Of a DNA stretch of 9,031 bases, positions 1 through 6,594 are shown in pieces. Position 1 is the stretch's first letter. Each line of letters begins with the position of its first letter. Position numbers and translations under genes: made by a program. Where the stretch lies: assembly GCA_947631715.1 (NCBI GenBank), contig CANRMK010000081.1, positions 1 through 9,031 on the forward strand, read 5' to 3'. Below the pieces are notes generated by a model. It worked only from the letters and a program-made list of their open reading frames with translations. It did no database searches and was not told where the DNA came from. Source of the DNA: an uncultured Acetatifactor sp. (GTDB lineage: Bacteria > Bacillota > Clostridia > Lachnospirales > Lachnospiraceae).

Positions 1-1
1 G

Positions 2-7
2 AGGAGG
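2..7 (+). promoter_or_regulatory. Ribosome binding site of carB
   Basis: A perfect AGGAGG lies 8 bases before the ATG at position 16. It supports that ATG as the start, as does the MPKRTDI N-terminus typical of CarB. No promoter can be seen because the window begins here. Confidence 0.9.
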
Positions 8-15
8 ATACACAA

Positions 16-3000
16 ATGCCAAAAAGAACAGACATCCGCAAAGTGCTCATCATCGGTTCCGGCCCCATTATCATCGGCCAGGCCTGTGAGTTCGACTATT
101 CCGGCACTCAGGCCTGCAAGGCGCTCCGCAAGCTGGGATACGAGATCGTGCTGGTGAATTCCAACCCCGCCACCATTATGACGGATCCTGAGATCGCGGA
201 CGTAACCTATATTGAACCGTTAAATGTAAACCGCCTGGAGCAGATCATCGCCAAGGAACACCCCGACGCTCTGCTTCCTAACCTGGGCGGCCAGTCAGGG
301 TTAAATCTCTGCGCGGAATTAAATAAAGCGGGAATTTTAGACAAATATCATGTAAAAGTCATTGGAGTCCAGACAGACGCCATTGAACGCGGCGAGGACC
401 GCATTGAATTTAAGAACGCCATGAACGCTCTTGGTATCGAGATGGCCCGCAGCCAGGTTGCTTACAGCGTGGAGGAAGCGCTGGGCATAGCAGACGAGCT
501 GGGATACCCTGTAGTACTGCGTCCGGCCTATACCATGGGCGGCGCCGGAGGCGGCCTGGTATACAACAGGGAAGAGTTAAAGACCGTCTGCGCCAGAGGC
601 CTGCAGGCCAGCCTGGTCGGGCAGGTTTTGGTGGAAGAATCCGTCCTTGGCTGGGAAGAATTAGAGCTTGAGGTCGTCCGCGATGCAGACAACAATATGA
701 TCACGGTCTGCTTCATTGAAAACATTGATCCTATGGGGGTCCACACGGGAGATTCTTTCTGCTCGGCGCCTATGCTGACTATTTCCGAGGAAACCCAGAA
801 GCGTCTACAGGAGCAGGCCTATCGGATCGTGGAATCCGTACAGGTCATCGGCGGCACCAATGTACAGTTTGCCCATGACCCCAAAACAGACCGCATCGTC
901 GTTATTGAGATCAATCCCCGGACCTCCCGCTCCTCGGCGCTGGCCTCCAAGGCCACCGGCTTCCCTATCGCTTTGGTGTCCGCAATGCTGGCGTCCGGCC
1001 TTACCTTAAAGGAAATTCCCTGCGGAAAATACGGTACGCTGGACCGCTATAAACCGGACGGGGATTATGTCGTAATCAAGTTCGCACGCTGGGCCTTTGA
1101 AAAATTTAAGGGCGTGGAAGACAAGCTGGGAACCCAGATGCGTGCGGTAGGCGAAGTCATGAGCATCGGAAAGACTTACAAGGAGGCTTTCCAAAAGGCT
1201 ATCCGCTCCCTGGAGACAGGGCGCTATGGCCTGGGCCACGCGAAAGATTTCGACACCCTGACAAAGGAGCAGCTGCTAAAGAAGCTCATCACCCCCTCCA
1301 GCGAACGCCATTTCATCATGTATGAAGCGCTGCGCAAGGGCGCTTCTGTGGAGGAGATCCATGAGATCACCCATGTAAAGACCTGGTTCATCCAGCAGAT
1401 GAGAGAACTGGTAGAGGAAGAGGAGAGGATTCTCACATATAAGGGATCCCTGCTCCCGGATGATCTTTTGACCGCCGCCAAGAAAGACGGCTTCTCTGAC
1501 AAATACTTAAGCCAGCTTTTGGAGATTCCCGAGGCGGACATCCGAAACCGCCGGATTCAGCTGGGCGTGGAGGAAGCCTGGGAGGGTGTCCATGTCAGCG
1601 GCACCCAGGACAGCGCCTACTACTACTCCACCTATAATGCGCCGGATAAAAACCCTGTGAAAACAGACAAACCCAAGATCATGATCCTTGGCGGCGGTCC
1701 CAACCGCATCGGCCAGGGAATCGAGTTCGACTACTGTTGTGTGCATGCCTCCCTTGCCCTGAAAAAGCTTGGCTTTGAGACGATCATCGTAAACTGCAAC
1801 CCGGAGACCGTGTCCACAGACTATGACACCTCCGACAAACTGTACTTTGAGCCTTTGACCCTGGAAGATGTGCTGAGCATCTATAAAAAAGAAAAACCCC
1901 TGGGCGTTATCGCTCAGTTCGGCGGCCAGACACCGCTGAATCTGGCTGCGGACCTGGAGAAAAACGGCGTGAAGATCCTGGGCACCTCACCCTCCATTAT
2001 CGACCTTGCGGAGGACCGGGACCAGTTCCGCGCTATGATGGAAAAGCTCGAAATCCCCATGCCGGAGTCGGGTATGGCGGCCACAGTGGAGGACGCCTTA
2101 TCCATTGCAAATTCCATCGGCTACCCCGTCATGGTGCGGCCCTCCTATGTGCTGGGCGGCAGAGGCATGGAGGTGGTCTATGATGATGACAGCATGACCG
2201 AATATATGAGAGCCGCCGTGGGCGTGACCCCCGACCGGCCCATACTGATTGACCGTTTTCTCAATCACGCCACCGAATGTGAAGCAGATGCCGTCAGCGA
2301 CGGAACACACGCCTTTGTGCCTGCGGTAATGGAACACATTGAGCTGGCGGGCATTCATTCCGGGGACTCGGCATGCCTGATCCCCTCGGTACATATTTCC
2401 GAAGAAAATGTGGCTGTCATCAAGGAATACACCCGGAAAATTGCGGAGGAAATGCATGTAAAGGGACTGATGAACATGCAGTATGCCATCGAAAACGGCA
2501 AGGTCTTCGTGCTGGAAGCAAACCCCAGGGCATCCCGCACCGTTCCTCTGGTGTCCAAGGTCTGCAATATCCGAATGGTGCCCCTTGCCACCGAAATCAT
2601 CACTTCGGAATTTACCGGAAAGCCCTCACCGGTTCCCGGATTAAAGGAACAGGAGATTCCCTACTATGGAGTCAAGGAGGCTGTATTCCCTTTCAATATG
2701 TTCCCGGAGGTGGATCCCATTCTTGGGCCGGAAATGCGCTCCACCGGCGAGGTGCTGGGCCTGTCCCACTCTTACGGAGAGGCTTTCTGCAAGGCTCAGG
2801 AGGCCACCCAGTCCAGTCTGCCCTTAGAGGGCACGGTATTGATCTCCGTAAACCGCAAGGACCGGGATGAAGTGGCAGAAATCGCAAAAATGTTCGCAGA
2901 CTGCGGATTCCATATTATAGCCACCGGAAATACCTGTGAACTGATCAGGGCCGCCGGCATTCCCGCGGAAAGGGTCAACAAGCTGTACGAGGGCCGGCCC

Positions 3001-3243
3001 AATATCCTGGATCTGATCACCAACGGCAGGATTGACCTGATCGTCAACTCGCCGATAGGCAAAGACAGCATCCATGACGACAGCTATCTGCGCAAGGCGG
3101 CCATTAAGGCAAAGATCCCTTACATGACCACCATAGCCGCCGCCCGAGCCACTGCAAGCGGCATCCGTTATGTCAAGACCCACGGCAGCAGCGAAGTGAA
3201 ATCTCTGCAGGCGCTCCACAGCGAAATCCGCGATAAAAAGTAG
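16..3243 (+). CDS. carB: Carbamoyl-phosphate synthase large subunit
   Basis: CarB makes carbamoyl phosphate from bicarbonate, two ATP and ammonia supplied by the small subunit CarA, feeding arginine and pyrimidine synthesis in the cytoplasm. The 1075 residues match the usual full length (about 1070). Domains in order: first ATP-grasp half (about 1-400, with GSGPIIIGQACEFDYSG near the start, R169, MGGAGGG after it, and E298/N300 in EINPRTSRSSALASKATG); oligomerisation region (about 400-550); second ATP-grasp half (about 553-935, starting MILGGGPNRIGQGIEFDYCC, with EANPRASRTVP); and a C-terminal MGS-like allosteric domain (about 940-1075, with ATGNT). The acidic residues that bind the activator ornithine in the E. 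coli enzyme appear conserved (E776 and D784 in HIELAGIHSGD, E888 in VKEAVFPFN), so ornithine/UMP control is plausible but inferred. carA is probably upstream, out of view. No frameshift or missing key residue was seen. The name pyrAB is used for the pyrimidine-specific version; which pathway this copy serves cannot be decided here. Confidence 0.98.
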   Translation: MPKRTDIRKVLIIGSGPIIIGQACEFDYSGTQACKALRKLGYEIVLVNSNPATIMTDPEIADVTYIEPLNVNRLEQIIAKEHPDALLPNLGGQSGLNLCAELNKAGILDKYHVKVIGVQTDAIERGEDRIEFKNAMNALGIEMARSQVAYSVEEALGIADELGYPVVLRPAYTMGGAGGGLVYNREELKTVCARGLQASLVGQVLVEESVLGWEELELEVVRDADNNMITVCFIENIDPMGVHTGDSFCSAPMLTISEETQKRLQEQAYRIVESVQVIGGTNVQFAHDPKTDRIVVIEINPRTSRSSALASKATGFPIALVSAMLASGLTLKEIPCGKYGTLDRYKPDGDYVVIKFARWAFEKFKGVEDKLGTQMRAVGEVMSIGKTYKEAFQKAIRSLETGRYGLGHAKDFDTLTKEQLLKKLITPSSERHFIMYEALRKGASVEEIHEITHVKTWFIQQMRELVEEEERILTYKGSLLPDDLLTAAKKDGFSDKYLSQLLEIPEADIRNRRIQLGVEEAWEGVHVSGTQDSAYYYSTYNAPDKNPVKTDKPKIMILGGGPNRIGQGIEFDYCCVHASLALKKLGFETIIVNCNPETVSTDYDTSDKLYFEPLTLEDVLSIYKKEKPLGVIAQFGGQTPLNLAADLEKNGVKILGTSPSIIDLAEDRDQFRAMMEKLEIPMPESGMAATVEDALSIANSIGYPVMVRPSYVLGGRGMEVVYDDDSMTEYMRAAVGVTPDRPILIDRFLNHATECEADAVSDGTHAFVPAVMEHIELAGIHSGDSACLIPSVHISEENVAVIKEYTRKIAEEMHVKGLMNMQYAIENGKVFVLEANPRASRTVPLVSKVCNIRMVPLATEIITSEFTGKPSPVPGLKEQEIPYYGVKEAVFPFNMFPEVDPILGPEMRSTGEVLGLSHSYGEAFCKAQEATQSSLPLEGTVLISVNRKDRDEVAEIAKMFADCGFHIIATGNTCELIRAAGIPAERVNKLYEGRPNILDLITNGRIDLIVNSPIGKDSIHDDSYLRKAAIKAKIPYMTTIAAARATASGIRYVKTHGSSEVKSLQALHSEIRDKK

Positions 3244-3278
3244 AATCCAGCGTGCAGGAGAAACGCCCGGCAGGCTGA

Positions 3279-3415
3279 ACAACAAAAGGGAGTGTACACG
3301 AATTCGTGCGCACTCCCTTTCCTTTGTGCCTTTCATGGCTTATCTTTTGCACCGGCATAATCTGCAGATCGGCTTTTGTATGGACATTACGCCATTCAAA
3401 AACAGCGGTCCTGTC
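3279..3415 (-). ncRNA. Candidate small RNA or GH2 3'-UTR-derived RNA
   Basis: If the promoter at 3422-3450 is used, the transcript would run from about 3415 to the U-rich tail of the hairpin near 3279, roughly 137 nt. Its 5' end could pair GGACA with TGTCC about 30 bases later, a perfect 10-base palindrome ATCTGCAGAT lies in the middle (3360-3369), and the terminator hairpin closes the 3' end. No ATG in it has a good ribosome binding site. The same bases also form the 3' untranslated tail of the GH2 message, so a processed RNA is possible too. No known RNA family is recognised, and the call rests only on promoter and terminator spacing. Confidence 0.25.
3285..3320. terminator. Bidirectional intrinsic terminator between carB and the GH2 gene
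   Basis: A 10-bp perfect stem (AAAGGGAGTG, 3285-3294, with CACTCCCTTT, 3311-3320) is extended, after one wobble and one mismatch, by CACG/CGTG around an AATT loop. It begins 42 bases after the carB stop. On the minus strand the 3' arm runs into TTTTGTTGTT, a good U-rich tail; on the plus strand the tail is TTTCCTTTG, which is weaker. The site is therefore placed to end both carB and the convergent minus-strand operon, whose last stop is at 3526. No better hairpin with a T tract was seen between 3321 and 3525. Confidence 0.85.
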
Positions 3416-3421
3416 CTTATC

Positions 3422-3450
3422 AGAATATTCTCTCAAAAAATAATTGTCAA
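3422..3450 (-). promoter_or_regulatory. Candidate sigma-A promoter inside the intergenic gap
   Basis: On the minus strand a perfect -35 TTGACA (3450-3445) is followed by exactly 17 bases and TATTCT (3427-3422), which matches four of six positions of the TATAAT consensus. There is no extended -10 TG. An 11-base dyad, AATTGTCAATT (3442-3452), overlaps the -35 and could be an operator, though it is short. Transcription would start near 3415 and run towards the hairpin at 3285-3320. No convincing protein-coding gene lies downstream, so the product would be a short RNA. Chance occurrence in AT-rich sequence is a real alternative. Confidence 0.4.
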
Positions 3451-3525
3451 TTGCTGTCAGCCAAAATTTAGACATCTTGTCTTATTTTAGGATTACGAAC
3501 ATCCTTTTACAGCTATATTAGATTT

Positions 3526-6500
3526 TTAAAATTCAATTTCCTCTGTCCGGGATCTTCTGTCATTCTTTGCAGAATAATCGTCACAATGAGGGCCCTCTTC
3601 CCTGCAGAGCACATGAAGTCCGGCAATCTGCAGAAAAGCGCTGAGAGGCTGGAATTCCTGATGCCATCCCGAAAAGTCCTGCTTCCACACATATTTGTCC
3701 CGGCAGCCATAGGCGGAAAAAACAGTCAGCCTTAGAACATCTCCCCTGATCTCTCTGTCAAAAAGGATCTGCTGTGCACGGCAGGTGTTTAAAAATTTCC
3801 CCTCCGCCGCTTTCTCCCAGCGCACCGTTTCCTTATCCCGCTCTCCTACCTCCAGACAGTATTTTTCTGCAAATCCCGCATGATTCCTGTCACACTGCTC
3901 CGGTACATAAACCACTCCCTGCGCTGTCACAGGCTTCTTAAGCATAACTGTGATCTCCACAGGGAAATCCTCACGTCTGATCCTGGCGGACGTCCCGGGA
4001 TTCGCCTCCACAAGCGCATCGCCGTCCACTACCGTACATCCCTTATTGTATGTAACGTTTTCCGTCAGCGCATCCATCCGCAGCACAGGCATCAGCTCCG
4101 CTTCAATGGCCTGCGGATCCGCCTCCTTTTCAGGGCAGAATTCCCCGGAAGCCGCATACTGAAGAAGAGCCTGCTTTAAGGTCCACCGGGCAGGGCTTTC
4201 CTCAAAGTCCACGTCCAACCCCGCAGATACTAACAGCAGCCGCCCTTTCAACACATTGGCTTCAAAGATCAGGCTCTGGGGCAGGCTTCTGTTCCAATCG
4301 TCAATAGGCTGCACCACGGGCTCGATCTGTCCCAGTTTTTCCATGCAGAAGCCCCGGGCATTTTTTAAAATATCGTCCCACTGCCAGCCTCCCGACCGCT
4401 TCGTGGGGAAATGCCGGAAAATGGGATGTTCCCTGTCCACAACAATACCCAGGGTCCGGCACCAGGACGGCCCCATCTGTCCGTTCCAGTTCACGCTCCT
4501 GCCGGAGAGCGCAGGCGAATTGTACCCTAAGTCTGACAGCCAGGGGGCGTACACGACCCGGCCCCCGGCCTCCAGAGCAGCCCGGGCCTGCTCCCAGTCC
4601 CTGGTATAAAGCACTTTGGCTTTCTCTGCAAAAGCAGCCTGTCCGGCCGTTTCTGTTTCTGCTTCCGCCGGATCGGAGAATTCCTCCTTTGTGAAGACAC
4701 ACAGCTCCCAGCTGTTTTCCGCCGTCACTGATTCCGATTCCAGCTTCAGTCTTAAGGTCAGCTCCCTGTTTTTCCGAATCCCCCTAAAATCCAGTTCGAT
4801 ATCCCCTATCCTCGTATTGCCGCCCTTTTCGATCCGCGTTCCGGGAAGCTCTCCCTGCAGAAAGACCTTATCCCCGGCGTTTAGGCTCCAGCGGATCCGG
4901 CCGTCCTCTATCTCATTTCTGCCATAGTGGCAGACCTCGACCGGAACCTGTATTCTGTCCGTATTCCGAAATACATAACTGTCCATTCTCACAAGGATCA
5001 CGGTATCCTGACAGCAGTTCCGGAACACCGCCGGATCCCCATAGCCCTTACTCTCCCAAAAGGCATCCAGGATTCCCACTAACGCCGTCCCCTGCCCCAG
5101 ATAATCGTGCAGATCCAAAAGTTCAAAGCCCTGAAGCTGAGGCGTTCTGTAATTGGCCTCCAATTCCTCTTTGTACAGCCGGAGCTGATTTTCCCCGGAG
5201 CACGCCACAAAGCTGTCCACATAGGGCAGCAGTCCGTTTGCCCTGGCATTTTCCCGGAATACCTTATAATTTCCGGGTCTCATATATCCCTTGAATTTGC
5301 GGATGATATTGTAATCGGGATAGGCGCAGATCTGCCCCAGTTCATGACAGACAGCCGGCAGCGCTGCACCCTCTAACGCCTGCCCAAAGTCCTTTCCCCA
5401 CCAGCCTCTCTCGCTGCGTACCGCCGTCTCCATTGTAGGGCCGGAACGGTGGAAATAAAGGAAATCCGTTCCGGTAATCTCTGCGGGCGGGACATCGTAA
5501 GCCCAGCCGGACTGAGCCGTATAGATCCGCCTGCCGCCGTAGCCCAAGGCTTCGTCATACTCTCTTGTCTCGCTGACCCATCTCCGCAGAGGCAGGAACC
5601 ATTTCCCGCCGGGTTCATTGGAGGGAGAAAAAAAGACAAAGGACGGGTGATGGCCGAAATTCTCCAGGATCCGCCGAGTCTCCCGCCGCAGGACCTCAAA
5701 CATTTCCTCCCCTGCAGGCCCCTCCTCAAAACGGTTCCACATACCGCACTCCACAAGGAGATATACATTCATCTCGTCCGCAACGGCAAACGCTGCCTCC
5801 GGAGGGCAGTAAGAATGAAAGCGGATTCCGTTCAGTCCCCACTCTTTAATCACGGACATCATTCTCCGCCACCAGTCTTTCTCCGTGGCAGGATACCCCG
5901 TCAGCGGAAATTCTCCGCCAAAGTGAGTGGCCCGGAAATACACAGGCTCTCCGTCTATCACAAAGCGTCCCTGCCTGACCTGGGTCGTTCTGGGGTTTTC
6001 CTCGGCGTAACGGATCCGGTCCGCTTTCCGCTTCTGCCTCTCATCCTCCGTAAACAAGGCGATCTCCCCCACCATACCATTCCAGGAAGCGCCCAGGGCG
6101 TCCGATACTCCATGTCCGTCAGGCCGGTACGGATAGATCATGGAATTGTCCAAAAGAACTCTCAGTGTATGCTCACCGGCGCCTATACGCCCCAGGAAAA
6201 TATCATGGGGCCCGCAGAGAGTACAGTCCTCCCCTTTATATTCTCCGTCCACCCACACCTGACTGCGCCACCTGGCCAGTTCCGCATGAAAATACCATTC
6301 CTGCGGACATTCCTCCCGCAGAGAAAATTTCCTTTCGTACACTGCCTGCCCCAGAAAATGCCGGGGCGGCTGAGCCAGAAAAGGCACGTTCACCCCATCC
6401 TCCTGGGCAAATTTGTATTCCTCCTGTTCATACCAGAAAGCATCATGCAGTGTGCTGACCCAGGGCGTGTCCCTGGTGACAGGATTTCCGTAACCGGCTG

Positions 6501-6594
6501 CCTGCAGCGTGCCGGGCAGAGTGATCTTTCCGGACTGCCTGCCCTGATCCGCCTCCAATGAGATATTCCATTCTCCCGCCAAATTCATGTACAT
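3526..6594 (-). CDS. Glycoside hydrolase family 2 protein, cytoplasmic, substrate unknown
   Basis: Probable retaining exo-glycosidase of 1022 residues. Parts in order: jelly-roll sugar-binding domain (about 1-185, with LPGTLQAAGYG, HFLGQAVYERKF and WNGMVGEIAL); TIM barrel (about 205-500, with FPLTGYP and IRFHSYCPPEAAFAVADE); Ig-like region (about 530-640); an amidotransferase/ThuA-like domain resembling beta-galactosidase trimerisation regions (about 655-820, with HPIFRHFPT and GGWQWDD); and a discoidin-like beta-sandwich (about 840-995). The likely acid/base is E327 in SNEPGG and the likely nucleophile E418 in CHELGQICAYPDY. There is no signal peptide. The Ig-like domain normally lying between sugar-binding domain and barrel looks missing. 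The ATG at 6594 is preferred over one at 6639 because GGAAAGGGAG ends 6 bases upstream; an in-frame ATG at 6588 would give an ATGA overlap but sits 12 bases from that site. The gene overlaps the transglutaminase gene's end and is probably translated from the same mRNA. Beta-galactosidase, beta-glucuronidase and other GH2 activities cannot be separated by eye. Confidence 0.88.
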   Translation of the reverse strand: MYMNLAGEWNISLEADQGRQSGKITLPGTLQAAGYGNPVTRDTPWVSTLHDAFWYEQEEYKFAQEDGVNVPFLAQPPRHFLGQAVYERKFSLREECPQEWYFHAELARWRSQVWVDGEYKGEDCTLCGPHDIFLGRIGAGEHTLRVLLDNSMIYPYRPDGHGVSDALGASWNGMVGEIALFTEDERQKRKADRIRYAEENPRTTQVRQGRFVIDGEPVYFRATHFGGEFPLTGYPATEKDWWRRMMSVIKEWGLNGIRFHSYCPPEAAFAVADEMNVYLLVECGMWNRFEEGPAGEEMFEVLRRETRRILENFGHHPSFVFFSPSNEPGGKWFLPLRRWVSETREYDEALGYGGRRIYTAQSGWAYDVPPAEITGTDFLYFHRSGPTMETAVRSERGWWGKDFGQALEGAALPAVCHELGQICAYPDYNIIRKFKGYMRPGNYKVFRENARANGLLPYVDSFVACSGENQLRLYKEELEANYRTPQLQGFELLDLHDYLGQGTALVGILDAFWESKGYGDPAVFRNCCQDTVILVRMDSYVFRNTDRIQVPVEVCHYGRNEIEDGRIRWSLNAGDKVFLQGELPGTRIEKGGNTRIGDIELDFRGIRKNRELTLRLKLESESVTAENSWELCVFTKEEFSDPAEAETETAGQAAFAEKAKVLYTRDWEQARAALEAGGRVVYAPWLSDLGYNSPALSGRSVNWNGQMGPSWCRTLGIVVDREHPIFRHFPTKRSGGWQWDDILKNARGFCMEKLGQIEPVVQPIDDWNRSLPQSLIFEANVLKGRLLLVSAGLDVDFEESPARWTLKQALLQYAASGEFCPEKEADPQAIEAELMPVLRMDALTENVTYNKGCTVVDGDALVEANPGTSARIRREDFPVEITVMLKKPVTAQGVVYVPEQCDRNHAGFAEKYCLEVGERDKETVRWEKAAEGKFLNTCRAQQILFDREIRGDVLRLTVFSAYGCRDKYVWKQDFSGWHQEFQPLSAFLQIAGLHVLCREEGPHCDDYSAKNDRRSRTEEIEF

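Noticed and set aside
2373..2870. A 165-codon plus-strand open frame in another frame of carB
   Set aside because: It lies wholly inside the second ATP-grasp half of carB, which is intact, and its Gly/His/Arg-rich product has no recognisable features.
3173..3475. A 100-codon minus-strand open frame (MSKFWLTAIDNYF...) spanning the gap and the carB 3' end
   Set aside because: There is no good ribosome binding site before its ATG, it reads straight through the terminator hairpin and into antisense carB, and its predicted protein resembles nothing I recognise. The promoter-like site also lies inside it, downstream of its start.
3487..3506. Small hairpin GGAT...ATCC just after the GH2 stop as a nearer terminator
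   Set aside because: The stem has only 4 base pairs and no T run follows on the minus strand.
5449..6561. A 370-codon plus-strand open frame antisense to the GH2 gene
   Set aside because: It is rich in Pro, Arg and His with no recognisable motif, as expected from the complement of a GC-rich gene, and the opposite strand carries clear GH2 motifs and catalytic residues over the same bases.
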